Notes: generated by a model from the letters alone, not told the origin. DNA of 64,000 nt from Nocardioides daejeonensis (GCF_003194585.1 NZ_QHKZ01000005.1:336062-400061), one strand, 5' to 3'; shown: positions 1 to 9,900, counted from the first letter of the stretch. Program-made: numbers and translations.

Positions 1-1309
1 GGCCGTCGTCGAGCACCCGGCCGTCGAGGTCGGTGACCAGCCCGCCCATCGTGAAGCCGGCGTAGAGAGCCTTGCCGAGGGTGAGGTCGTAGGCCCCCCA
101 CGGGCCCTGGTCCTGGGGAGCCAGCCAGGCGGGCTGCTTGTGGAAGTCGGGGTCCTCGCCGCGGGCGGCATTCTCGTTGTAACGCTCCAGCGTCGCTGCC
201 AGCGCGCCTTCGGGGATGCCCAGCGACTGCTCCATCTCCGCCACGGTCTCCCAGCCGTCGATGAAGGGGGCGAGCGGGAAGTCCGGGTGCTCGATGTGTG
301 CGCTGTCGACGATGAGGTACGCCGCATGGTCGGGCTGCTCCATCACGAAGCCGGAGGTTCGGGCGTGGTAGGAGTCCTCGGCTACGAATCGCTGCCCCAG
401 CTTGTTGACCACCAGCCCCTTCACCAGCTGTGCCGGCGGATAGAACGGCGCGGTGATGAACGCCTCCTCCATGAACGCCGTAGCGCCGCCGACCGACTGG
501 CCGAGCCGGATGCCGAGCCCGTCGTCATAGGTGGAGCCGAGCACGAAGGGCTTCTCCGCCAGGTTCGGCGTGTACGCCGCGACCATCTCCTTGTTCATCA
601 CGAATCCGCCGGCCGCCAGCACCACCGCACGGGTCCGGACATATCCCGACTCGTCGAAGCGCCGCCAGCGCAGGCCGATCACCCGCCCGGATTCGTCGGT
701 CACCATGGCCTGCGCGCCGGTCTCGTAGCGGACCTCGGCAGTGGTCTCCGCGAGCCTGTCGCGGAGCAGGTCCATCACCAGCTTGGTGCCTTCGGTGTCG
801 CCGGCGACGGGCACCTTGTGGCCCCGGGGGGCGGGAACGGCCTGCTCCAGGAACGGCCAGACCTTCTCGTTGCCGGTGTACATCAGCCCCTCGGTGCCGG
901 GCTGGATGACCGCTTTCCTGTCGTAGTAGCTCCGCTCGAACTCGAAGCCGAGAGCCTCCAGCCAGGTGAAGTGCTCGACGCTGCCCTCGCAGTAGGCGCG
1001 GATCTTGTCGGCGTCCGGGTCGCGCGAGACCGCGGTCAGGTAACGCATCATCTCCTCGACGCTGTCCTCGTGGCCGGTCGCCTGCTGCACCGCGGTGCCG
1101 CCACCGAGATAGAAGGCTCCGCCACTCATTGAGGAGGTGCCACCGTGGACCGCCGCCCGCTCGAGGAGCAGTACCCGTGCTCCGGACCGGGCGGCCTCCA
1201 GGGCCGCGCAGCCGCCGGAGATGCCGAAGCCGACGACCACGACGTCGTACTCCTCGGCGTCGGCGGGGAGGGCGCTGGATGGCAGGACTTCGGGGAGCTC
1301 GGTGGTCAT
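1..1309 (-). CDS. FAD-dependent dehydrogenase, 3-ketosteroid Delta1-dehydrogenase-like (3' end outside window)
   Basis: About 436 codons are visible; the C-terminus lies beyond base 1. Translating the minus strand from the ATG at 1309 gives a Rossmann segment VVVVGFGISGG near residue 24, then GGTSSMSGGAFYLGGGTAVQQ cut by family-typical spacing, and late in the visible part AAYTPNLAEKP. This is the FAD_binding_2 fold shared by succinate dehydrogenase flavoproteins and 3-oxosteroid 1-dehydrogenases, which desaturate ring A of 3-ketosteroids using FAD. The start sits 15 bp downstream of a perfect KstR-type operator, supporting a role in sterol or steroid catabolism. The exact substrate is not shown; other FAD_binding_2 dehydrogenases are possible. 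Confidence 0.8.
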   Translation of the reverse strand, partial: MTTELPEVLPSSALPADAEEYDVVVVGFGISGGCAALEAARSGARVLLLERAAVHGGTSSMSGGAFYLGGGTAVQQATGHEDSVEEMMRYLTAVSRDPDADKIRAYCEGSVEHFTWLEALGFEFERSYYDRKAVIQPGTEGLMYTGNEKVWPFLEQAVPAPRGHKVPVAGDTEGTKLVMDLLRDRLAETTAEVRYETGAQAMVTDESGRVIGLRWRRFDESGYVRTRAVVLAAGGFVMNKEMVAAYTPNLAEKPFVLGSTYDDGLGIRLGQSVGGATAFMEEAFITAPFYPPAQLVKGLVVNKLGQRFVAEDSYHARTSGFVMEQPDHAAYLIVDSAHIEHPDFPLAPFIDGWETVAEMEQSLGIPEGALAATLERYNENAARGEDPDFHKQPAWLAPQDQGPWGAYDLTLGKALYAGFTMGGLVTDLDGRVLDDG

Positions 1310-1323
1310 GGCGACAGGCTAGG

Positions 1324-1351
1324 CAATATCTAGAACAAGTTCTAGATATTG
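1324..1351. promoter_or_regulatory. 28-bp palindromic operator, KstR-type
   Basis: Arms CAATATCTAGAAC and GTTCTAGATATTG flank a 2-bp centre AA. The core TAGAACAAGTTCTA fits the published mycobacterial KstR consensus TnnAACnnGTTnnA exactly. It lies between the divergent flavoprotein (start 1309) and antiporter (start 1391), so it could control either; the flavoprotein is the natural target. Confidence 0.75.
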
Positions 1352-1390
1352 CGGCCGGTAGAATTCACGACGACCCTCACGACCTGGACG

Positions 1391-2905
1391 GTGCACTTGA
1401 CCTTCGACCTTCATCAGCTGGACGAGTTCCTGCTGCTGGGGTCCGTGGTCACCCTGGTCGCCATCCTTGCGGTGCGGGTCACCGCTGGTGCCGGTCTGCC
1501 CAGCCTCCTGGTCTATCTGTTCATCGGTGTCGCGCTCGGCGACGGTGGCCTCGGAATCAGGTTCGACGATGCCGAACTCGCCCACGCGCTCGGCTTCGCG
1601 GCCCTCGTGCTGATCCTCGCGGAGGGTGGCATCACCACCAAGTGGTCGGAGATCCGACCACTCATCCGCATGGGTACGGCGCTCGCCACGATCGGGGTCC
1701 TGGTGAGCGTCTCGGTGGTGGCGGTCCTCGCTCACTACCTGCTCGGCTTCTCGTGGCAGCTGTCGATCCTGCTCGGCGCTGTCTGCTCGCCGACCGACGC
1801 CGCGGCGGTCTTCTCCGTGCTCCGCGTCGTGCCTCTGCCCCGGCGCATCTCCGGCACGCTGGAGGCGGAGTCCGGCTTGAACGATGCTCCGACCGTGGTG
1901 CTGGTCTCGCTGGTCGCGAGCGGCGCCTTCGCCGAGAAGAGCATCGTCTGGGTCGCCGCGATCATCAGCTACGAGTTGATCGTCGGCGCCCTGCTCGGCG
2001 CGCTCGTCGGGTACGCCGGGGCCTGGCTCATGCGTCGCGTCGCGCTGCCCGCGCCCGGCCTGTATCCGCTCGCCATCTTCTCCCTGGCGGTCGGCTCCTA
2101 TGCCTCCGGCGCAGCGGTCCATGCCAGCGGCTTCGCCGCCGTCTACGTGGCGACGCTGATCCTCGGCAACTCCGACCTGCCGCACCGAGGCGCCACTCGT
2201 TCCTTCGTCGAGGGCATCGCCTGGTTGGCGCAGATCGGGCTCTTCGTGATGCTCGGCCTGCTGCTCTCGCCCGAACGGATCAGCCTGAGCGTCGTCGGCC
2301 TGGCCCTGGCCGCCGGGATGCTGTTGACCTTCGTGGCCCGGCCGCTCTCGGTCCTGGTCAGCGCCATCGCCCAGCCGATGCGGATCGCCGATCTGACGTT
2401 CATCTCCTGGGCGGGGTTGCGTGGCGCGGTGCCTATCGTGCTCACCACGATTCCGTTGGCCGAAGGGGTGGACGACGCCGAGCGGCTCTTCGACATCGTC
2501 TTCGTGATGGTGGTGGTGTGGACGCTGCTGACCGGACCGACCCTGCCGATCACGGCACGCTGGCTCGGCCTGACCGGACCCACGCACCAGCCTGAGCTCG
2601 ACGTCGAAGCAGCACCGCTGGAGCGCATCGCCGCCGATCTGTTGCAAGTGCGGATCGGCGTCGACTCACGGATGCACGGGGTCGAGGTGGGGGAGTTGCG
2701 CCTGCCCCACGGGGCCTCGGTGGCCCTGGTCATCCGGGACGGCGAGACGATGGTGCCCGAGCGGCGTACCGTGTTGCGGAGAGGTGACGACCTGCTGGTG
2801 GTCACGCCGCGGAAGCTGCGCTCGCTGACCGACCGGCGACTCGCGGAGGTCTCCCAGGGTGGTCGCCTGGCGCACTGGTTGCGCGGCGACCCGGAGCCCG
2901 AGTAG
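1391..2905 (+). CDS. Potassium (or sodium)/proton antiporter, CPA1/NhaP2-type with RCK_C tail
   Basis: 504 residues from the GTG at 1391; an upstream in-frame TTG at 1349 lies inside the operator palindrome and is unlikely. About twelve hydrophobic helices make up residues 10-400, with the conserved CPA1 motif ESGLNDAPTV near residue 165. A soluble C-terminal part (about 420-500, containing GDDLLVVTPRKLRSL) matches an RCK_C/TrkA_C ligand-binding domain, as in NhaP2 proteins. Expected role: inner-membrane K+ or Na+ extrusion in exchange for protons. Divergent from the flavoprotein; no operon partner downstream, as the next gene is on the minus strand. Confidence 0.85.
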   Translation: MHLTFDLHQLDEFLLLGSVVTLVAILAVRVTAGAGLPSLLVYLFIGVALGDGGLGIRFDDAELAHALGFAALVLILAEGGITTKWSEIRPLIRMGTALATIGVLVSVSVVAVLAHYLLGFSWQLSILLGAVCSPTDAAAVFSVLRVVPLPRRISGTLEAESGLNDAPTVVLVSLVASGAFAEKSIVWVAAIISYELIVGALLGALVGYAGAWLMRRVALPAPGLYPLAIFSLAVGSYASGAAVHASGFAAVYVATLILGNSDLPHRGATRSFVEGIAWLAQIGLFVMLGLLLSPERISLSVVGLALAAGMLLTFVARPLSVLVSAIAQPMRIADLTFISWAGLRGAVPIVLTTIPLAEGVDDAERLFDIVFVMVVVWTLLTGPTLPITARWLGLTGPTHQPELDVEAAPLERIAADLLQVRIGVDSRMHGVEVGELRLPHGASVALVIRDGETMVPERRTVLRRGDDLLVVTPRKLRSLTDRRLAEVSQGGRLAHWLRGDPEPE

Positions 2906-2917
2906 AGATCGCCCGGC

Positions 2918-3436
2918 TCAGGTCACCGGCGGGCTGCAGAAGCTGGCCGCGGACTGAGCGGTCACCGAGGCGGGCGCGTCCTTCGGCATCGGCTGGATCT
3001 TCGGTCCGATCACGACGACGACCCCGATGCCGGGCAGGGTCTTGTCGGTGACGATCTTCGTGGCAGGACCGAACTGCTTCGCGACCAGCTCGGCGGCCGG
3101 ATTGTCCTTGGAGTCGGTCCACACCTGCACGAAGGCGACCTCGGGTGCCTTCACGTTGCCGGAGTTGCCCGGCGCGAAGCCGCGTTCGATCAGCTCTTGC
3201 ATCGTCTTGCTCGCCATGCCGGCCCGGCCGCTGGCGTTGTAGACACTGACGGTGACCTCCTGCGGGCCCACCTTGGTGCCGGCGGAGATCTGCCGGGTCT
3301 CGCACGCTGGCTCGGGGTCGGCGACCAGGGACTGGTCCGGCACCGGAGCCGTCACCGCGCGCATCCCGAAGAAGAGGGCGAAGACACAGAGCGCGGCGAG
3401 CACACCCATCGTCAGGGTCTGGTGTTGACGCTGCAC
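2918..3436 (-). CDS. LytR C-terminal domain protein, membrane-anchored
   Basis: 172 residues from a GTG. One N-terminal membrane helix (about residues 9-28) is followed by an exported LytR_C domain: VTVSVYNASGRAGMA near residue 61, then a helix with TMQELIERGF, and a hydrophobic strand IGVVVVIGP near 135. In LCP (LytR-CpsA-Psr) proteins this domain follows the phosphotransferase domain, which is absent here; stand-alone versions are typical of actinobacteria and are linked with the cell envelope. It lies 4 bp downstream of the small gene at 3441-3737, so the two probably form an operon. Partner unknown. Confidence 0.8.
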   Translation of the reverse strand: MQRQHQTLTMGVLAALCVFALFFGMRAVTAPVPDQSLVADPEPACETRQISAGTKVGPQEVTVSVYNASGRAGMASKTMQELIERGFAPGNSGNVKAPEVAFVQVWTDSKDNPAAELVAKQFGPATKIVTDKTLPGIGVVVVIGPKIQPMPKDAPASVTAQSAASFCSPPVT

Positions 3437-3440
3437 GGGG

Positions 3441-3737
3441 TCAGCCCTCCCACTCGTACACGCGGGCGTGGAGCACCTTGCGCTGGTGGAGCGCGGCGCG
3501 CAGTGCCCGATGTAGCCCGTCCTCCAGGTAGAGATCGCCGCGCCAGCGCACGACGTGGGCGAACAGGTCGCCGTAGAACGTCGACTCCTCGGCCAGCAGC
3601 GAGTCGAGGTGGAGCGTGTCCTTCACCGTCACCAGCTGGTCGAGACGGACCTGCGTCGGCGCGACCTGGGCCCAGGCGGCCGAGGTCATGTGGTGATCCG
3701 GGTAGGGACGCCCGGTGCCGATGCGCTTGAAGATCAC
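3441..3737 (-). CDS. Small conserved actinobacterial protein (VapB-antitoxin/ParB-like annotation family)
   Basis: 98 residues from a GTG at 3737, which gives the family N-terminus MIFKRIGTGRPYPDH. The middle (RLDQLVTVKDTLHLDSLLAE) and the end (LYLEDGLHRALRAALHQRKV) resemble a ParB/sulfiredoxin-like partner-binding segment with the ending ALHQRKVLHARVYEWEG. I recall homologues being labelled type II toxin-antitoxin VapB family antitoxin, but no PIN-domain toxin lies beside it, so a toxin-antitoxin role is not supported here. It is the first gene of a two-gene unit with the LytR_C gene. Confidence 0.65.
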   Translation of the reverse strand: MIFKRIGTGRPYPDHHMTSAAWAQVAPTQVRLDQLVTVKDTLHLDSLLAEESTFYGDLFAHVVRWRGDLYLEDGLHRALRAALHQRKVLHARVYEWEG

Positions 3738-3794
3738 CCGCAGGAGTCTACTGGGGCGCCGCTGAGCGGGAGCCCGCTCGTCTACGCTCCGACC

Positions 3795-5399
3795 ATGACC
3801 GACACCCAGGCGGAGCAGGCGACTCCAGAACAGCATCCGATCCAGGCGGCGATCGCGCCCGGCTACCGGTTCGACCAGGCGGTGGTCGAGCTCGGGGCGC
3901 TCATGGTCGACGCCGAGACGGTCACCGACACGGCGATCCGGATCCCGCTGGCGATGTTCAACCGGCATGGACTCGTCGCCGGGGCGACCGGAACCGGCAA
4001 GACGAAGACGCTGCAGGTGCTGGCCGAGCAGCTGAGCGCTGCCGGCGTCGCGGTCTTCGCGGCCGATATCAAGGGCGATCTCTCCGGCCTGGGCATGCCG
4101 GGTGAGCAGAGCGACAAGATCGTCGCGCGGGCGGCGGGAGTCGGCCAGCAGTGGCAGCCGACCGGTTTCCCGGTGGAGTTCCTGGCGCTGGGCGGTCGTG
4201 GCGTCGGTACGCCGCTGCGGGTGACCATGAGCTCCTTCGGGCCGCTCCTGCTCTCCAAGGTGCTCGGCCTCAACGCCACCCAGGAGTCGTCGTTGGGCCT
4301 GGTCTTCCACTACGCGGACAAGGCCGGTCTGCCGTTGCTCGACCTCGCGGACCTACGCGCGGTCGTCCAGCACCTGACCAGTCCGGAGGGCAAGCCGGAG
4401 CTCAAGGAGCTCGGCGGCCTCTCCTCAGCGACGGCCGGAGTGATCCTGCGTGAGCTGATCGCCTTCGCCGATCAGGGCGCCGACGCGTTCTTCGGGGAGC
4501 CGGAGTTCGACTCGGCCGACCTGCTCCGGATCGACACGGACGGTCGCGGTGTCATCTCCCTGCTGGAGCTGCCGGACCTCGCCGACCGCCCCGCGGTCTT
4601 CTCCACCTTCCTGATGTGGCTGCTGGCCGACCTCTTCCACGACCTCCCCGAGGTCGGCGACCTCGACAAGCCCAAGCTGGTCTTCTTCTTCGACGAGGCG
4701 CACCTCCTCTTCAAGGACGCCTCCAAGGAGTTCCTGGCGCAGATCGCCCAGACAGTGCGTCTGATCCGCTCCAAGGGCGTCGGCGTCTTCTTCGTCACCC
4801 AGTCGCCGACGGACGTGCCGGACGACGTGCTCGCACAGCTCGGCTCCCGCGTGCAGCACCAGTTGCGTGCCCACACCCCCAACGACGCCAAGGCCCTCAA
4901 GCAGACCGTCAACACCTACCCGCACCCGGCGTACGCCGACCTCGGCCAGGTGCTGACCTCGCTCGGGATCGGCGAGGCGGTGGTGACGGTGATGAGCGAC
5001 AAGGGCGCCCCGACCCCGGTCGCCTGGACACGGCTGCGGGCACCGGAGTCGTTGATGGCGCCCGCCGACGCCGCGTGGATGGACGCACGGGTGAGCTCCT
5101 CGCCGCTGCATGCCAGGTACGCCGACGCCATCGATCGTGAGTCCGCCCACGAGATCCTGGCGCAGCGCCTCGAGAAGGGCGCGGAGAAGGCCGCGGAGGA
5201 GAAGGCGAAGTCGGCCGACGACGGATTGGAGCCGCATCAGCGCGAGGCCGAGAAGCTCTCGAAGCGGCGTACTCCGACTCAGCGGAAACCCGAGAAGGAC
5301 ATCGTGGAGAAGGTCGTAGAGTCCGGCGCATTCAAGGACTTCATGCGGACGGCTGCGCGCGAGATCGCGCGGGGCATGTTCAAGACAGGACGACGATGA
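3795..5399 (+). CDS. HerA-like ATPase, DUF853 family
   Basis: 534 residues from the ATG at 3795. Walker A GATGTGKTKT at residues 63-72; Walker B FFFDEAHLLF near 295; a later arginine-finger-like stretch RLIRSKGVGVFFVTQSP. This is the RecA-type hexameric pump fold of the HerA/FtsK class, without the N-terminal HAS-barrel and without a NurA nuclease nearby. The last 100 residues are charged and Lys/Glu-rich. Bacterial DUF853 proteins are widespread but their DNA or protein substrate is not established. It overlaps the next gene by an ATGA, so the two are probably translated together. Confidence 0.85.
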   Translation: MTDTQAEQATPEQHPIQAAIAPGYRFDQAVVELGALMVDAETVTDTAIRIPLAMFNRHGLVAGATGTGKTKTLQVLAEQLSAAGVAVFAADIKGDLSGLGMPGEQSDKIVARAAGVGQQWQPTGFPVEFLALGGRGVGTPLRVTMSSFGPLLLSKVLGLNATQESSLGLVFHYADKAGLPLLDLADLRAVVQHLTSPEGKPELKELGGLSSATAGVILRELIAFADQGADAFFGEPEFDSADLLRIDTDGRGVISLLELPDLADRPAVFSTFLMWLLADLFHDLPEVGDLDKPKLVFFFDEAHLLFKDASKEFLAQIAQTVRLIRSKGVGVFFVTQSPTDVPDDVLAQLGSRVQHQLRAHTPNDAKALKQTVNTYPHPAYADLGQVLTSLGIGEAVVTVMSDKGAPTPVAWTRLRAPESLMAPADAAWMDARVSSSPLHARYADAIDRESAHEILAQRLEKGAEKAAEEKAKSADDGLEPHQREAEKLSKRRTPTQRKPEKDIVEKVVESGAFKDFMRTAAREIARGMFKTGRR

Positions 5400-5830
5400 C
5401 CGACTTCGAGGCGATCCACGAGATCAGCCAGCTCAAGTACCGCTACCTGCGCGCCTTCGACACCAAGGACTGGGAGCTGTTCCAGTCCTGCTTCGCCCCG
5501 GAAGCGACCTGCGCGTACGGCGGCCTCGACTTCGCGAACGTCACGGACCTGATGGCCTACATGCACAAGAACGTCCGCGAGGGCATGTCGACCATGCATC
5601 ACGTGCACCACCCGGAGATCGAGGTCGACGGCGACACGGCCACCGGCACCTGGTACCTCACCGACAAGGTGATGTACCCCAAGTACGACTACGCGCTTGA
5701 GGGCACCGCCTTCTACGCCGACCGCTACCGCCGCACCGAGGACGGTTGGAAGATCACCCACACCGGCTACACGCGGGTGTGGGAGGCGACCTGGAAGCCT
5801 TCCGAGTTGCCCAGCTGGAAGCTCCAGTAG
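5396..5830 (+). CDS. SnoaL-like / nuclear transport factor 2 family protein
   Basis: 144 residues, starting in the ATGA overlap with the HerA-like gene. The pattern YRYLRAFDTKDWELFQSCFA at residues 12-31, then a His-rich TMHHVHHPEIEV near 65 and DGWKITHTGYTRVWE near 115, is the cone-shaped alpha+beta fold of SnoaL_4. Members include dehydratases, isomerases and ring hydroxylase small subunits; which reaction applies cannot be read from sequence. Translational coupling to an ATPase of unrelated function is unusual and may only reflect gene packing. Confidence 0.8.
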   Translation: MTDFEAIHEISQLKYRYLRAFDTKDWELFQSCFAPEATCAYGGLDFANVTDLMAYMHKNVREGMSTMHHVHHPEIEVDGDTATGTWYLTDKVMYPKYDYALEGTAFYADRYRRTEDGWKITHTGYTRVWEATWKPSELPSWKLQ

Positions 5831-6056
5831 CTTCGGGGTTGGCCGGGCTGGCGGTCGTCGTCAGCTGTACGGATCCCCTGACCGGAACCTCTCAGGGTTA
5901 CCGGTGGGCAATCACCCTGGGGAAGGAGCAGGTGCCCTCCCGAGGGTGAAGCCGACGTCGACGCGGCACTCCTAGCGTGTGACGGAGAACACTCGGCCTC
6001 CGCGCCGAGTGACGATCCGTGCCTCTGTTGAGGCCCGCCAGACGCCAGGAGAACGC

Positions 6057-6878
6057 ATGGCACCCGATTCCGTTGTCGACCATCAACTCAATCTCGTCAC
6101 TCAAGACGTCCTGACCTGGGGCAGCTGGGGACTGACCTTCGTCGTTCTCGGCGTTGCCATCCAGATGGGTCGCAGGGAGCGGACCCCGTTCTATGTGCTG
6201 ATGGTGTTCGCCGCCGGCCTCGGAGCCTTCGCGGAGCCGATCTACGACATCTTGATGGCTTTGCACTTCTACTCCACCGACGGGATGTTCACGCACTACA
6301 CCTCGTTCGACGTGGCTCAGCCGGTCTGGACCCACAGCGGCTACGTGGTGCTCTACGCCAGCGCGGCGATGGGGATCTCGCGGCTCATGTCGAAGGGCAT
6401 GCTGACGCGCAACAAGCTCTTCGCCTTCGCGGGGATCGAGGTCGTCATGTCGTGCGTCTTCGAGATCTACGGCACCAGCATGGACGGCTACACCTATTGG
6501 GGGCCGCATGTCTTCCGCATCTTCGAGTACCCGATCGTCTGCGGTGTCCTCGAGGCGGCTCAGGTGATCACCTTCGCGCTGGCAGCGGCGGTGTTGCGCA
6601 AGCACGCCACGCAGACCTGGCACCTGCTTGGCCTGCTCGTGGTCTTCCCGTGCACCTTCTTCCTGGTCAACGTCGGCGCCGGGTGGCCCACCATGGTCGG
6701 CCTGCACCTGGAGGACACCTCGCGCACGATCGTCACCATCGGCACGTTGATGAGCTTCGGCCTCGCAGCGGCGGTGGTGCGTCTTGCCGGCGCGATGCTG
6801 CCCTACGCGGTTCTCACGCCGGCGCCGGTGCCTGCGTCGACGGAGAGTGAACCGCGGGAGGAGCGCACGCTCGTCTGA
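6057..6878 (+). CDS. Seven-helix integral membrane protein, function unknown
   Basis: 273 residues. I chose the ATG at 6057 because AGGAGA lies directly before it; an upstream in-frame GTG at 5979 has no ribosome binding site. Seven hydrophobic helices span almost the whole chain. Non-hydrophobic conserved-looking stretches between them include PIYDILMALHFY, HYTSFDVAQPVWTHSG and FEIYGTSMDGYTYWG. The C-terminal 20 residues are polar. I do not recognise the family. It stands alone: 226 bp follow the SnoaL-like gene, and a strong terminator separates it from eccC. Confidence 0.7.
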   Translation: MAPDSVVDHQLNLVTQDVLTWGSWGLTFVVLGVAIQMGRRERTPFYVLMVFAAGLGAFAEPIYDILMALHFYSTDGMFTHYTSFDVAQPVWTHSGYVVLYASAAMGISRLMSKGMLTRNKLFAFAGIEVVMSCVFEIYGTSMDGYTYWGPHVFRIFEYPIVCGVLEAAQVITFALAAAVLRKHATQTWHLLGLLVVFPCTFFLVNVGAGWPTMVGLHLEDTSRTIVTIGTLMSFGLAAAVVRLAGAMLPYAVLTPAPVPASTESEPREERTLV

Positions 6879-6890
6879 CCGACGAACACG

Positions 6891-6927
6891 TGAGGCGCCA
6901 CCGAGCTGGTCGGCCGGTGGCGCCTCA
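6891..6927. terminator. Bidirectional hairpin terminator
   Basis: Perfect 13-bp arms TGAGGCGCCACCG and CGGTGGCGCCTCA with an 11-nt loop, midway between the stops of two convergent genes. No T-run, as is common in high-GC actinobacteria. Confidence 0.75.
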
Positions 6928-6949
6928 GCGCGTCGTGATCGTGGTGTCG

Positions 6950-9900
6950 TCAGGCCTGAGGCTCGGTCCACCCCAGCTGGATCACCTCGACGCCGCGCTC
7001 GCGGCTGATCATGCGCCCGCGGCCGTGCTGGGAGGGCTGCGGGCGGAGGTTGTTGAGGAGGCCGCCCTCCTCCGGGCTGCCCGAGAGCATGATGCCCGGC
7101 ATCGCGAGGTCCCGGATCGACTGCAGCAGCGGGTCGTAGAGGCCGCGTGCGGCGCCGCCCATGCGACGGGTCACCACCACGTGGAAGCCCACATCGCGAG
7201 CCTGGGCGAGCAGCGGCACCAGGGCGTGCAGTGGGGAGCCGGCCTGCGTAGCCACCAGGTCGTAGTCATCCACGAGCACCCAAGCCTCGGCACCCGTCCA
7301 CCAGGAGCGGTTGCGCAACTGGTCGGGAGTCACGTCGGGACCGGGCAGCCTGTTGGTCAGGTAGTCGGCCAGCTCCTTGAGCGCCGGCGTCGCCTGGGAG
7401 GCATTGGTCAGGTAGTCGAGCTGGTACTCCGCCGGGATCTCCCCCAGCAGTGAGCGCCGGTAGTCGACCGCGATGATCTGCGCCTGCTCCGGGCTCCGGG
7501 TCCGCGTGATCTCAGCGACCAGGCTGCGCAGCAGCGCGCTCTTGCCGGACTGCCCGTCGCCCAGCACCAGGAGGTGTGACTCCTGATCGGGGTCGAGGCC
7601 GACCGGGGCGAGCGCCCGCTCGTTGATGCCGAGCAGCAGCCGCTGCGAGTCCGGAGCGAGGCGCCGGAGCTCCTCAAGCGTGACCACGTCGGGAAGCAGC
7701 CGCAGCTTGGGTCCACTCGGGCCGTGCCAGGCGGCGGCCACCCGCGCAGCGAGATCGGCGGCGCCGTCGCCCACGGTCTGGGGATCCGGCGTGCCGTCGA
7801 TGCGAGGCAACGCGCCCAGGAAGTGGAGCTTGCCGGGGATGAGGCCCCGACCTGGGCGCCCGGTGGGGACCAGGGCGGCGACCTTGCGGTCGACCTCGGA
7901 GTCGAGGGCGTCGCCGAGGCGCAGCTCCAGCCGGGTGCCGAAGAGGTCGCGCAACGAGGCGCGGAAGTCCGCCCAGCGTGACGCCGCCGCGACGAGGTGG
8001 ACACCGAAGGTCAGGCCGCGCTGAGCAAGGGCCTGAAGCTCTATCTCCAGGTCGTCGAAGTCTGCGCGCAGCGTGCTCCAGCCGTCGACCAGGACGAAGA
8101 TGTCGCCGTACCCGTCGTCGATGCGTCCCTCCGCCCGCCGCCGACGGTAGGTCTCGATGGAGTCGATGCCGTGCTCGGCGAAGAACGACTCCCGGTGGTC
8201 GACGATGGTCTTCACCTCCGCGACCACGCGGCGTACGACGTCGGGCTCGGCGCGGCTGCCGACACCGGCGAGGTGGGGCAGGTCCCGAAGGCCCGCGAAC
8301 GTGCCGCCACCGAAGTCGAGGACGAAGAACTGCGTCTCCAACGGGGTGGTGGTCAAGGCCAGCGAGGTCACCAGGGTCCGCAGCAGCGTGCTCTTGCCGG
8401 TGCGCGGGCCGCCGACGACCGCGACGTGCCCGGCCGCGCCGGCGAGGGAGACCGTGAGGACGTCGCGACGCTGCTCCCGGGGTCGGTCGACGATGCCCAG
8501 CGGGACGGTCAGGCCGCCCGCCTGGCGCCAACGCGGCGAGACCAGGCCGAGGTGGGGTTGCTCGACCAGGTCGTCGAAGAAGGAGTCCAGCGTGTCGGGC
8601 ACCTCGAGCGGAGGTAGCCAGACCCGGTGCGCGGGCGTGCCACGTCCGATCATCCGGCTGACCGCGACGTCGAGCAGCGACTCCTGGTCCTCGGCGGTCG
8701 GCGTCGGCACCGCGGGCTCTTCCTCCACCGGGTCGAGCGAGGTGACCTCGGCGATGGTGAAGGGCAGGATGCCGCGGAGGTTGCCACCTTCGTCGCGGCG
8801 TACCCGCACCCGGCCCGAGGGCGGACCGGAGACATAGGCGGCCTTGAAACGGAGCAACGTCGACTGGTCGGGCTTGAGATACCCGAGCCCGGGCACGGCA
8901 GGCAGCTCATAGGCGTCCGGGACGCCGAGCACGGTGCGTGACTCGACCGCGGAGAAGGTGCGCAGCCCGATCCGATAGGAGAGGTGGGACTCCAAGCCGC
9001 GGAGGCGCCCTTCCTCCAGCCGCTGGCTGGCCAGCAGCAGATGCAGTCCGAGTGAGCGGCCGAGCCGGCCGATCGCGACGAAGAGGTCGATGAACTCCGG
9101 CTTCGCGGTCAGCATCTCGGAGAACTCGTCGACCACGATGAAGAGCGACGGCAACGGGGCCAGCGGCTCACCGGAGGCACGCGCCTTCTCGTAGTCACGC
9201 ACGGAGGCGAAGTTGCCGGCCGCCCGCAGGAGCTCCTGGCGGCGGACCATCTCGCCGGAGAGAGCATCCTGCATGCGGTCGACCAGGGTGAGCTCCTCGG
9301 CGAGGTTGGTGATCACCGCGGAGACGTGCGGCATCTCCGCCATCCCGGCGAAGGTGGCGCCGCCCTTGAAGTCGACGAGCACCATGTTGAGCTGCTCGGG
9401 CGAGTGGGTCATCGCCAAGCCGAGCACCAGGGTGCGGAGGAACTCGGACTTGCCGGAGCCGGTCGCGCCGATCACCAGGCCGTGCGGTCCCATGCCCTGC
9501 TGGGCGGACTCCTTGATGTCGAGGTGCACGGGCGCGCCGTTGTCGGCGACGCCGATCGGCACGCGCAGCCGGTCCCGCGCGGGGCGGGGGCGCCAGGCGC
9601 CCTCGGCCTCGAAGGTGTGGACGTCGCCCAGCCCCAGCAGGTCGGTGAACTCGCCGGCACCGGCGGACTCGCTGCTGCCCTCGCTGGCGGTGACCACGCC
9701 GAGCGGGGTGAGGCGTCGGGCGAACGCCTCGGCGGTGGCTTGGTCCATCTGGTCGGCCAGCCCCTTCACCGGTTCGGCGCGGAGTCGCAGCGCGGTGACG
9801 GGGCGCAGTCCGTCCTCGGTCGGGAGCTCCTCCAACTGCATACGGAGGCGGGACGGGTCGTCGAGCTCGTCCCAACGCTCGGGGAGGTCGACGACGGTGA

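Noticed and set aside
1349..1390. TTG start for the antiporter at 1349
   Set aside because: It lies in the operator palindrome, lacks a ribosome binding site and adds a non-hydrophobic extension; GTG 1391 gives a better N-terminus.
1319..2647. Long open frames opposite or overlapping real genes (for example opposite the antiporter, dnaX, lysC and the acyl-CoA synthetase)
   Set aside because: They are Arg/His/Gln-rich, show no domains and are the usual antisense shadows of high-GC genes.
3441..3737. Toxin-antitoxin module
   Set aside because: The family label VapB is remembered, but no toxin gene is adjacent; the neighbour is a LytR_C protein.
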